Source: a virus
DNA length: 22,145 nucleotides
Reading direction: 5' to 3' (one strand)
Virus record (IMG/VR): IMGVR_UViG_3300033146_003125
Location: 1-22,145 of that record
This document shows positions 1-5,075 of this stretch, piece by piece. Within the stretch, counting starts at the first letter, position 1, and each line of letters begins with the position of its first letter. Both the position numbers and the translations under genes were made by a program. The notes beneath the pieces are model-generated. The model was not told where the DNA came from. It was given only the letters and a program-made list of their open reading frames with translations, and did no database searches.

Positions 1-107
1 TGTGAAGGCTGAAACCATTTAACAATTTTTAGATTGTCTAAAAAATCATTAACTCTTTTTTGAACTTTTTTAGGCAGTTCTTTTCCGTTATCGTCTTGTA
101 AAATCAT
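1..107 (-). CDS. Partial hypothetical protein, N-terminus only
   Basis: The first 35 codons of a leftward gene whose remainder lies outside the window. It starts MILQDDNGKELPKK and continues with a charged, probably helical stretch. The ATG (105-107) follows the same A/T-rich leader (AAATAACT) seen before many genes here and lies 15 bases after the stop of the upstream gene, so it belongs to the same operon. The frame is open to the window edge. No family is recognised, and too little is visible to infer a role. Confidence 0.6.
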   Translation of the reverse strand, partial: MILQDDNGKELPKKVQKRVNDFLDNLKIVKWFQPS

Positions 108-122
108 AGTTATTTGATTAGG

Positions 123-431
123 TTATCTTTTATGTAGTATATAATTTTTAACTCTCTTTCTTAAAATATTTTCTTTCTTTTCTATCAGTTCTTCCATTTG
201 TTTTTCAATCTTATCTATAGTTATATTGGTTTCGGTATCTAATTCGTAAAATGATTTAATAATTGTCATTCCCCCATCAACTTTAAAGCCTTTATAAACT
301 TCTTTCCCATCGCCATCACAAATTGAAGTTAATACTGGTATTGCTGATACTTTCTCACAGGTATATAAAACATTTTTATAAAGCTTAGGTTTTTTACTTA
401 GCTCATCGAGTAATAGTATTCGTTTATTCAT
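123..431 (-). CDS. Hypothetical protein, charged helical C-terminus
   Basis: A 102-residue protein I do not recognise. The N-terminal half is mixed alpha/beta in character with two cysteines (C25, C38). From about residue 70 it becomes a Lys/Glu-rich helix (KQMEELIEKKENILRKR) that could form a short coiled coil. There is no signal peptide or membrane segment. The start is supported by the leader AAATAATAACT directly before ATG, identical in type to its neighbours. The upstream gene stops 5 bases before this start, so the genes are probably co-transcribed. It lies in the run of small accessory genes at the distal end of the leftward block. Confidence 0.7.
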   Translation of the reverse strand: MNKRILLLDELSKKPKLYKNVLYTCEKVSAIPVLTSICDGDGKEVYKGFKVDGGMTIIKSFYELDTETNITIDKIEKQMEELIEKKENILRKRVKNYILHKR

Positions 432-436
432 AGTTA

Positions 437-847
437 TTATTTAATTAGTTTAATATTTCTTCCAAGTTCTTTACAGACTTGTTTTAAGGTAAGTTCTTCT
501 GTGCTATCCTTTTCTATACCTGTAATTTCTCTAAACACCTCAAGGGCTTTTACATTATCTAAATGTTTAAAACCACCTATAAATTCTAGTAATTCTTTTT
601 TCTTAAGTAATTCTTTTTTCTTAGGGCACCCATCCCAAGCATGATGATATTGTTTTGTAAAAGGAATTGAATTATCTTCCATTTGTTCAGTTACATACTT
701 ATCCCCCTCATTATGCTTAGTATGCCAACCTTTCTCTTTTAGTTCACAATAGTCTGTTACAAAGGGTAACCATCCATTTAAAATACCTCTTATTCCATTA
801 TAAAACTCTAATGATTGCTCATTTGTAAGTTGCTGGTTTAATACCAT
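437..847 (-). CDS. Hypothetical protein with in-frame tandem duplication
   Basis: A 136-residue soluble protein with no recognised family. The central part is rich in Trp, His, Cys and Lys (for example GWHTKHNEGDKY and YHHAWDGCPKK), followed by a charged helical segment in which KKKELL occurs twice in tandem because 18 bp of DNA is duplicated exactly. The last third is helical (TLKQVCKELGRNIK). The start overlaps the end of the upstream repeat-protein gene by 10 bases, which suggests translational coupling. There is no membrane segment or signal peptide. The function cannot be inferred from sequence. Confidence 0.7.
   Translation of the reverse strand: MVLNQQLTNEQSLEFYNGIRGILNGWLPFVTDYCELKEKGWHTKHNEGDKYVTEQMEDNSIPFTKQYHHAWDGCPKKKELLKKKELLEFIGGFKHLDNVKALEVFREITGIEKDSTEELTLKQVCKELGRNIKLIK
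588..623. repeat. Perfect 18-bp tandem duplication
   Basis: Positions 588-605 and 606-623 are identical (plus-strand unit AGTAATTCTTTTTTCTTA). The duplication is in frame within the gene at 437-847 and repeats KKKELL. It looks like recent slippage expansion. The unit length equals that of the repeat array in the adjacent gene, although the sequences are unrelated. Confidence 0.9.
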
Positions 848-1230
848 ATTGGCAATACCTCTCTTATCTTTACATAAAATTGATTTATGAGAGCCTCTAC
901 AATGTTATTCCCATCAGAGCAGTTATTCCCAGAAGACCAGCTATTCCCATGAGAGAGGTTATTTCCATTAGACCAGTTATTAGCATCAGAGTAGTTATTT
1001 CCATGAGAGTGGTTATTCCCATTAGACCAGTTATTCCCATTAGACCAGTTATTCCCATTAGACCAGTTATTCCCATGAGAGTGGTTATTCCCAGAAGAGC
1101 AGTTATTCCCAGAAGAGCTGTTATTCCCATGAGAGTGGTTATTCCCATTAGAGCTGTTATTCCCATTAGAGTGGTTATTCCCATAAGAGTGGTTATTCGC
1201 ATTAGAGCAGTTATTAGTAGCGTTATACAT
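838..1230 (-). CDS. Asn-rich hexapeptide repeat protein (17 copies of NNxSxG)
   Basis: A 130-residue protein: a five-residue start (MYNAT), then 17 uninterrupted six-residue repeats of consensus N-N-x-S-x-G (residues 6-107, for example NNWSNG, NNHSHG, NNCSSG), then a non-repetitive tail (IVEALINQFYVKIREVLPIWY split over residues 110-130). Asn1, Asn2 and Ser4 are almost invariant and Gly6 is mostly conserved. Position 3 is W, H, S, C, Y or L, and position 5 is N, H, S, D or Y. A strict six-residue period with an Asn pair suggests a beta-solenoid with Asn ladders (inference). His and Cys at position 3 could also bind metal. The minus strand is preferred over the plus-strand open frame because the start lies 5 bases after the upstream stop and has the AAATAATAACT leader of its neighbours. 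No named family is recognised. Confidence 0.75.
   Translation of the reverse strand: MYNATNNCSNANNHSYGNNHSNGNNSSNGNNHSHGNNSSSGNNCSSGNNHSHGNNWSNGNNWSNGNNWSNGNNHSHGNNYSDANNWSNGNNLSHGNSWSSGNNCSDGNNIVEALINQFYVKIREVLPIWY
910..1215. repeat. 18-bp tandem repeat array (17 units)
   Basis: About 306 bp of degenerate 18-bp tandem units. The plus-strand unit is of the form GTTATTCCCATTAGACCA. The GTTATTCCC half is nearly constant and the rest varies, mainly at bases that set codons 3, 5 and 6 of each hexapeptide. The 18-bp period keeps several reading frames open on both strands, but only the minus-strand frame fits the operon. Confidence 0.95.
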
Positions 1231-1235
1231 AGTTA

Positions 1236-1409
1236 TTATTTATTAAAGTAAAATAGTATCTGTTTTATCACTCCTCTATACTCATCTGCGAGAGTAGGAT
1301 ATTTCTGTGCTAACTGTTCATAAGTCTTTACTGCTATGATAGCTGTTTGGACTTGTACGGCTTCTTCAAGCGTTTCAGTTTGTTCAGCGAGGATATGAAG
1401 GGTCTCCAT
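1236..1409 (-). CDS. Small hypothetical helical protein (57 aa)
   Basis: A short gene translating as METLHILAEQTETLEEAVQ..., a hydrophilic and almost wholly helical protein with heptad-like Leu/Ile/Val spacing over residues 4-35. It ends ...VIKQILFYFNK. It has no recognised family, no Cys pairs and no membrane segment. It stops 5 bases before the hexapeptide-repeat gene and starts 2 bases before the end of the upstream zinc-ribbon gene, so it is tightly packed within the leftward operon. Its ATG follows the A/T-rich leader AATAACTAATC. Expression is inferred from packing and leader only. Confidence 0.65.
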   Translation of the reverse strand: METLHILAEQTETLEEAVQVQTAIIAVKTYEQLAQKYPTLADEYRGVIKQILFYFNK

Positions 1410-1411
1410 GA

Positions 1412-1585
1412 TTAGTTATTATTAAATTTTTTTCGTGGATCTGAGCAATTACTGCAGATTTCTTTACTATTAAACATAAAAATAATTCCTGAGCATATAC
1501 ATTGTCCAAGGTATTTCTTTGAAGGTAATTTGGATTTAAGTTTATGCTTTGCTTTTAAATATGATGGTTTATTAATTGATTCCAT
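1412..1585 (-). CDS. Small zinc-ribbon-like protein (57 aa)
   Basis: Translates as MESINKPSYLKAKHK..., with a Lys-rich N-terminal half and a C-terminal half carrying two cysteine pairs: C29-x-C31 (GQCICSG) and C44-x2-C47 (EICSNCSD). This spacing would suit a small zinc ribbon or knuckle. The basic N-terminus suggests nucleic-acid binding (inference). The start overlaps the end of the upstream gene by 14 bases and the next gene begins right after its stop. It is one of three very small Cys-pair proteins in the window. No specific family is recognised. Confidence 0.65.
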   Translation of the reverse strand: MESINKPSYLKAKHKLKSKLPSKKYLGQCICSGIIFMFNSKEICSNCSDPRKKFNNN

Positions 1586-1949
1586 TATTCTTAAGTTTAA
1601 TAGTTAAATTCTTTATTTGTTGTTCCATTTTCATTAATTTATCAACTAATTGTAATTCAAAATATGTTCTTGATTGTTTTGCTATAGGATGCTGTGGAGG
1701 TAAAGCAATCTTCCTTCTAGGCTTTTCTGATTTCATCTTATAATATCTAGGGGCTAATAAATAAATCTCTTTAGATTGTATCATTTCGTGTAATGCTGAT
1801 TTTGTAGGACTTTTCTTATTCTTATTGAACAAAGTCACGTATGGTAATCCATATTTTTTATTAAGATCAGATATCCATATAGGTTTTTTAGCTATTTCTA
1901 GTATTCTGATTACCTCCTTTTTGTACCAATCCTTGTCGATTTTTCTCAT
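1572..1949 (-). CDS. Hypothetical protein, possible winged-helix plus coiled coil
   Basis: A 125-residue basic protein. Residues 8-60 look like a small helical DNA-binding domain (a helix around VIRILEIAKKPIWISDL followed by KYGLPYVTLFNK). Residues 68-95 are basic and proline-containing (SEKPRRKIALPPQHP). Residues 98-125 form a probable coiled coil (ELQLVDKLMKMEQQIKNLTIKLK). A regulator is possible but the family is not recognised. The start overlaps the upstream gene by 62 bases, an unusually long overlap for this genome; no alternative Met exists before residue 55, and the codons upstream in this frame include a TAA. An old frameshift between the two genes cannot be excluded. Confidence 0.65.
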   Translation of the reverse strand: MRKIDKDWYKKEVIRILEIAKKPIWISDLNKKYGLPYVTLFNKNKKSPTKSALHEMIQSKEIYLLAPRYYKMKSEKPRRKIALPPQHPIAKQSRTYFELQLVDKLMKMEQQIKNLTIKLKNNGIN

Positions 1950-2103
1950 GATAACCGTATTTTTTAATAATATAATTTATACATTGTTGCTCTGTTTTAT
2001 ATCCATATATATTATATAATGGTAATAATGATATTTTGATTTCTCTTGGCGAGAGATCTTTTGAATTAATAACCTTAAAACATACTTTTACTTTATCGTT
2101 CAT
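1888..2103 (-). CDS. Small hypothetical protein (71 aa)
   Basis: A 71-residue basic protein (MNDKVKVCFKVINSK...) of unknown family. Residues 18-50 (LSPREIKISLLPLYNIYGYKTE in two parts) could fold as a small helical domain. The last 20 residues lie in the overlap with the downstream gene and are low in hydrophobics (KNRQGLVQKGGNQNTRNS), which may mean they are incidental. The start has a good A-rich leader (AAAAAATAATT) and overlaps the upstream short gene by 11 bases. Confidence 0.55.
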   Translation of the reverse strand: MNDKVKVCFKVINSKDLSPREIKISLLPLYNIYGYKTEQQCINYIIKKYGYHEKNRQGLVQKGGNQNTRNS

Positions 2104-2242
2104 AATTATTTTTTAATTGTTTAATTTGATCTCTTACTTTTTTTGCTTCAATTACTTCTACATATTGCAAGATTAAATTATAATCTTGCCCTAAACTACC
2201 ATCAGATTTTTCAATGATTTCTAATATGATTTCTTTGTTCAT
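2093..2242 (-). CDS. Small hypothetical acidic helical protein (49 aa)
   Basis: Translates as MNKEIILEIIEKSDGSLGQD..., a single soluble helical protein of 49 residues. The second half (LQYVEVIEAKKVRDQIKQLK) is a likely amphipathic helix. It overlaps the upstream gene by 32 bases and the downstream gene by 11, as is typical of this compact operon, and has an AATATT leader before ATG. No family is recognised. Confidence 0.55.
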   Translation of the reverse strand: MNKEIILEIIEKSDGSLGQDYNLILQYVEVIEAKKVRDQIKQLKNNYER

Positions 2243-2522
2243 AATATTGTTTAGTTAGATTTTTAGGTAAACATGGAACTAGTTCTTCTACTAATTTTCT
2301 ATATTTATGATTTTTATTATCATAAATCTCATTAGCTAAATCAAATACATCACATGAAGTATATCCATAATGTTTATGATGAAACATTAAGGATAAATAA
2401 ATCTTTTCTGTTGTTAATAACGTTTCGATTTCTTCATCTTCGTCTTCATCAAAATCATTATCTGGTAACCCAGTTCCTGTGAAATTACCTTCATCATCAA
2501 ATCCTTTTGGAATATTATTCAT
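2211..2522 (-). CDS. Hypothetical protein with acidic N-terminal stretch
   Basis: A 103-residue protein, first gene after the promoter-like segment at 2545-2583. Residues 9-32 are strongly acidic (FDDEGN ... DFDEDEDEEIE). Residues 33-103 are a helical domain rich in His and Tyr (FHHKHYGYTSCDVFDLANEIYD). The acidic patch is reminiscent of DNA-mimic or protein-interaction tails (inference only). It stops with TGA. The leader TTAATATTTATATT precedes ATG without a Shine-Dalgarno sequence. No family is recognised. Confidence 0.7.
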   Translation of the reverse strand: MNNIPKGFDDEGNFTGTGLPDNDFDEDEDEEIETLLTTEKIYLSLMFHHKHYGYTSCDVFDLANEIYDNKNHKYRKLVEELVPCLPKNLTKQYYEQRNHIRNH

Positions 2523-2544
2523 AATATAAATATTAATTTATTCT

Positions 2545-2583
2545 ATTATATACTACTTTTCTATAAAAGTAAACCCTTTTTTT
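2545..2583 (-). promoter_or_regulatory. Leftward promoter P1 with AAAAAAAGGG upstream element
   Basis: Read on the minus strand: AAAAAAAGGGTTTAC (2583 to 2569), an 18-bp spacer, then TATAAT (2550 to 2545), a consensus -10. The -35 equivalent is GTTTAC (2569-2574). The same A-run plus GGG block occurs at two other leftward intergenic gaps at similar spacing. It would drive the genes from 2522 leftwards. It lies directly after the stop of the small HTH gene, which may regulate it. Confidence 0.7.
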
Positions 2584-2587
2584 ACTT

Positions 2588-2779
2588 TTATATATAATGA
2601 ATATTTATGTTGTGTTTTTCAAAGCATAGAATAAAAGCTATATTTTGTCCTTTAGACATTTTATTAGTTTGATAATATTTATTAATATGTTGTCTAGACA
2701 AATCCAATTCTTTTGCTATATCTATTTGTCTAAAGGTAGATTCATCTATTGTTTTCTTTAGGTCTATTTGTTTATACAT
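2588..2779 (-). CDS. Small helix-turn-helix protein, Cro/XRE-like regulator candidate
   Basis: A 63-residue protein. Residues 15-48 read as a helix-turn-helix: TFRQIDIAKELDLSRQHINK matches the usual pattern of a first helix with Ala (DIAKEL), a turn and a recognition helix beginning SRQH. The remainder (MSKGQNIAFILCFEKHNINIHYI) would be the C-terminal helix and strand of a Cro-sized domain. It is too short to carry an oligomerisation domain like CI. The ATG follows the leader AAATAATAATT. Promoter P1 begins just past its stop, so autonomous or downstream control is plausible. Confidence 0.7.
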   Translation of the reverse strand: MYKQIDLKKTIDESTFRQIDIAKELDLSRQHINKYYQTNKMSKGQNIAFILCFEKHNINIHYI

Positions 2780-2788
2780 AATTATTAT

Positions 2789-2905
2789 TTAAAATGGTAG
2801 ATCTTCTACTTTAATTGTTTGTTGCATTTTAATATGCACATTATCAATCATTTGTTGTGATTCTATTTTTTTGATTTCTTCTTTTTCTTTACGCTTTTTG
2901 ATCAT
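2789..2905 (-). CDS. 38-aa peptide ending in an SSB-like C-terminal tip (VEDLPF)
   Basis: A very short gene: MIKKRKEKEEIKKIESQQ, then MIDNVHIKMQQTIK, then VEDLPF. The first 17 residues are highly charged. The last six (V-E-D-L-P-F) closely resemble the acidic tip of bacterial SSB proteins (D-D-D-I/L-P-F), the peptide that docks to SSB-interacting partners. The window's own SSB-like protein (4301-4687) lacks such a tail. A free tail peptide could compete for or recruit host SSB partners; this is inference from six residues. The start follows AAGGAAAATT and the stop is 9 bases before the HTH gene. Confidence 0.55.
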   Translation of the reverse strand: MIKKRKEKEEIKKIESQQMIDNVHIKMQQTIKVEDLPF

Positions 2906-2927
2906 AATTTTCCTTAAAGCATTTTGT

Positions 2928-3113
2928 TTATAGTTGTATATCATTACTTAATATATTTATAGTATCACCTTTTTTTAATTCATTTCTAAAGGATTTTTTA
3001 ACTTTATCTGAAAGTAATATATTGATTTCATATTCGATGATCTTATCACCCCACTTTTCATGAACTAATATAACAGGAAAGAAATATCTCCAAATTCTTT
3101 TAAATATATTCAT
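2928..3113 (-). CDS. Small hypothetical protein (61 aa)
   Basis: Begins MNIFKRIWRYFFPVILVHEKW, a short basic-aromatic segment followed by hydrophobics that could associate with membrane but is too short for a clear transmembrane helix. The rest is soluble and beta-like (INILLSDKVKKSF ... KKGDTINILS). The start overlaps the stop of the nuclease gene by 4 bases (ATGA), so it is translationally coupled to it. No family is recognised. Confidence 0.65.
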   Translation of the reverse strand: MNIFKRIWRYFFPVILVHEKWGDKIIEYEINILLSDKVKKSFRNELKKGDTINILSNDIQL

Positions 3114-3562
3114 TTTATAAGAGAAGTTAAATCATAAACTCCATCTTTTTTATCTATTCTTATAATATTAGATAATAATGGATCATTTATCTTGATAGAT
3201 TTTTTAGGTGTTATAGCATCAACTAAATAGTCATATTGTTCAGTGTCCATAGCTAATATATAATTCCACTTATGTGGATTCCAAATATTAATCAAAATCC
3301 ACTCTTTACCACCTGCCTGTTTAACTCTTTTTAGTGCTTGTAATTCATGGGCTCTATTACTAAATAGATTAACTAGGGGAATAGATGTTAATGACTTAGA
3401 TATTTTATATTCTAGTCCTAGAAAGGCTTTATTGTAACATAAAACTGCATCAAACGGATTTGTGAATCCTGCATCCACAATTTTATGATAAAACTTAACA
3501 CCTGGTAATGTTCTCAATGATTGTCTAAATTCTGTCTGAAATGTTCTTTCTGTTCTAGCCAT
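3110..3562 (-). CDS. PD-(D/E)xK nuclease, Holliday-junction-resolvase-like
   Basis: A 150-residue protein with the layout of a RecU/Hjc-type resolvase fold. There is an N-terminal Glu-bearing helix (E5, E11), then NPFDAVL with D38, then LGLEYKIS giving E51-x-K53, the catalytic PD-(D/E)xK core. A helix follows (NRAHELQALKRVKQAGG, residues 69-85) and a strand WILINIW, as in RecU-family proteins where this region reads as H..L......GG.a..li. Its likely role is resolving recombination or replication junctions before packaging. It stops with TGA, overlapping the next ATG. The neighbours are an SSB-like protein and a Sak4-like ATPase, consistent with a recombination cluster. The exact subfamily is uncertain. 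Confidence 0.75.
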   Translation of the reverse strand: MARTERTFQTEFRQSLRTLPGVKFYHKIVDAGFTNPFDAVLCYNKAFLGLEYKISKSLTSIPLVNLFSNRAHELQALKRVKQAGGKEWILINIWNPHKWNYILAMDTEQYDYLVDAITPKKSIKINDPLLSNIIRIDKKDGVYDLTSLIK

Positions 3563-3855
3563 TAATCTAATATATTATATGTATATCCTTTCTCACATTC
3601 AGGTAAAAATTTATTATTATCATACCATTTCATTGCTTTTTTCCTTCCTATAAAATAACCATTTGCATATACGACTAAAATAGGCTCAATTGTATATGCT
3701 CTTGTAATATAATGTCGAGGCTTGCCAATTATTATCCCCCTAAATGCAAAATACCAACGAAGATCCTCTCCAAATTTTGCTATTAGTTCTGTGACATTAT
3801 CTTTATCTGATAAAACGTAAGCGATTTCTCTAGAATGTAATTTTTTTCTTTTCAT
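3562..3855 (-). CDS. Hypothetical protein (97 aa)
   Basis: A basic 97-residue protein rich in aromatics (LRWYFAFRG, KWYDNN, GYTYN). Residues 30-75 alternate in a beta-like way (GIIIGKPRHYI ... PILVVYANGYFIGRKKA). It overlaps the start of the nuclease gene by one base (TAATG), which points to coupled translation, so a role linked to the nuclease is possible. No known motif or membrane segment is visible and the family is not recognised. Confidence 0.65.
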   Translation of the reverse strand: MKRKKLHSREIAYVLSDKDNVTELIAKFGEDLRWYFAFRGIIIGKPRHYITRAYTIEPILVVYANGYFIGRKKAMKWYDNNKFLPECEKGYTYNILD

Positions 3856-3867
3856 TATGAAATAAGC

Positions 3868-4104
3868 TTAATCATTAAGTATTTTTCTTATTTTATCAAA
3901 TACCTCAGGTTCTGAATTATTTTTCATTAAAGCTGATACACCATCAGTCATTATAAATGTAATCAGTTTCGCAACATCAACATTACTACCTTCACCATAT
4001 AAACCTACTATAGCATCATTACCATTTTTAACAAATGTTGCAATTAATATATTATGTTTTTTTGCCACTGCTGATATATCGTCTTTAAATTGTTGTTCAT
4101 TCAT
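3868..4104 (-). CDS. Hypothetical protein (78 aa)
   Basis: A 78-residue soluble alpha/beta protein. An N-terminal helix (QFKDDISAVAKKHN) is followed by a strand (ILIATFVKNG), a second strand (AIVGLYGEG) and C-terminal helices (VAKLITFIMTDGVSALMKN). It is not recognised with confidence. Its ATG overlaps by one base the stop of the SWIM-encoding frame upstream (TAATG), which suggests that the SWIM frame is translated and that this gene is coupled to it. Confidence 0.65.
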   Translation of the reverse strand: MNEQQFKDDISAVAKKHNILIATFVKNGNDAIVGLYGEGSNVDVAKLITFIMTDGVSALMKNNSEPEVFDKIRKILND

Positions 4105-4307
4105 TACATTAAATGTTTAATAATAATTTCATCTGCATGTTTACAAGTTTTATTCGTAAGCCATCCTTGACATGTACAGTTAACAACTTTACTATCCTTA
4201 ACTGTTATATCATAAGTAATATTTTTTGTTGATGATTTTACTTTATATACTTCTCCTGTTATTTCAAAATCAAGAGGCTTCTTATTAAATACTTCTTCAA
4301 CTATGCT
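4104..4307 (-). CDS. SWIM zinc-finger extension of SSB, reached by -1 frameshift
   Basis: A frame with no ATG, GTG or TTG start encoding SIVEEVFNKKPLDFEITG, then EVYKVKSSTKNITYDITV, then a zinc-binding part with C-T-C-Q-G-W and T-C-K-H. This is the SWIM pattern CxC-x(n)-CxH. It is in the -1 frame relative to the SSB-like gene and opens right after that gene's A9 run; an in-frame TAA lies just upstream (4314-4316), so entry must be at the run. The 67 residues would extend SSB to a 194-residue fusion. Known SWIM domains bind nucleic acid or protein. Alternatives are transcriptional slippage, a homopolymer sequencing error (ten A would fuse the frames), or a rare ATA start at 4302-4304. Confidence 0.65.
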   Translation of the reverse strand, partial: SIVEEVFNKKPLDFEITGEVYKVKSSTKNITYDITVKDSKVVNCTCQGWLTNKTCKHADEIIIKHLM

Positions 4308-4687
4308 TTTTTTTTAGGTGCTTCAATTTTTTGAATATTAGCAAATGTTTTACCTTCATGTTTACCTTTACCTTTGGTTTGTTTAATTGTGATAATACAT
4401 TCAAGTCCTACTAAATCTTGTTCATCAAATGATCCTGATTCAGGAAGTGTTTTTTCATCACTAATCATTGCAAGTAAATCAGCAAAACATCTAAATCCAT
4501 CACCCTCCATTATAGATGGTGTAATGAATTCCATATGTTCACTTTGATCTTCTAATCCAAATTTAACCATTAATTTATCAGGTCCATTAGGATTTGAATA
4601 AGTATCCGCGCTAATAATAATAGCATTATGTTCTCCCTCTTTTGTAGGTTCATAAGATGGAGAATCCTGTGTGTTGTAATCAATCAT
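4301..4687 (-). CDS. Single-stranded DNA-binding protein-like (DUF669-type)
   Basis: A 128-residue protein with the pattern of phage DUF669-type SSBs: an N-terminal EGEHNAIIISADTYSNPNG, then LMVKFGLEDQ, a helical middle (FRCFADLLAMI), then DLVGLECIITIKQTKGKGK and FANIQKIE, suggesting an OB fold. It would coat single-stranded DNA during replication and recombination. It sits two genes from the Sak4-like ATPase, a common partnership. The C-terminus is APKKKA with no acidic tip, unlike bacterial SSB. The codons CCT AAA AAA AAA GCA TAG end in the only TAG stop found in this window, and a -1 frame continues into a SWIM domain, so two products are likely. Confidence 0.7.
   Translation of the reverse strand: MIDYNTQDSPSYEPTKEGEHNAIIISADTYSNPNGPDKLMVKFGLEDQSEHMEFITPSIMEGDGFRCFADLLAMISDEKTLPESGSFDEQDLVGLECIITIKQTKGKGKHEGKTFANIQKIEAPKKKA
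4307..4315 (-). promoter_or_regulatory. Putative -1 frameshift or slippage site (A9)
   Basis: A run of nine A in the minus-strand message, read in the zero frame as AAA AAA AAA after CCT. It contains the canonical -1 slippery heptamer A-AAA-AAA. The zero-frame stop TAG follows after one more codon, and the -1 frame is open for 67 codons into a SWIM zinc finger. A run of this length also permits polymerase slippage. No strong downstream hairpin is evident by eye. Confidence 0.6.
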
Positions 4688-4717
4688 AATTTATATATTG
4701 TTAAGTAATAAAATTGA

Positions 4718-5074
4718 TTATTTTTCTCTTAATACTTGCAATGATTTTATATTATCTTCTATCGATGGGTAATAATGATAGCCAAAGTTTTTTGTTGTTT
4801 CGCTTCCCATGTATAAATGTCTAATCCCATCGAAATATGCAGTTCCTTCATACATTATCTCAGCATAATTTTTTTTATAAAATTCTTCTTTACCACGCTC
4901 AAATGCTACTATCTGAATTATACAAAAATTAAATCCAACCTTTTCATTAGGTATATTATATTCTATGCGTTTATAATAACATCTAATCTCTTCATTAACT
5001 TCTTTGTATTTCCAATTAATAACATTTTCATTAATTGATTCATGTATTATGTCTTTTAATTGCATTTCATCCAT
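4718..5074 (-). CDS. Hypothetical protein (118 aa)
   Basis: A 118-residue soluble protein lying between the Sak4-like ATPase and the SSB-like gene. It starts MDEMQLKDIIHESINEN, has a beta-rich middle (VGFNFCIIQIVAFERG) and an aromatic region (HLYMGSETTKNFGYHYYPS), and ends in a helix (IEDNIKSLQVLREK). It starts one base before the upstream stop region, so it is in the recombination operon. No family is recognised; a role alongside the annealing machinery is suggested by position only. Confidence 0.65.
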   Translation of the reverse strand: MDEMQLKDIIHESINENVINWKYKEVNEEIRCYYKRIEYNIPNEKVGFNFCIIQIVAFERGKEEFYKKNYAEIMYEGTAYFDGIRHLYMGSETTKNFGYHYYPSIEDNIKSLQVLREK

Positions 5075-5075
5075 A

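Noticed and set aside
910-1215. CRISPR array
   Set aside because: Units are contiguous 18-bp coding repeats with no spacers, and no cas genes are present.
910-1215. Diversity-generating retroelement target
   Set aside because: Variation at codon positions 3 and 5 is regular between tandem repeats; no reverse transcriptase or template repeat is visible in the window.
880-1251. Plus-strand open frame (MIYESLYNVIPIRAV...) and a second minus-strand frame at 897-1202
   Set aside because: The 18-bp repeat keeps several frames open on both strands. Only the minus-strand frame at 838-1230 has operon spacing, the local leader type and a non-repetitive tail.
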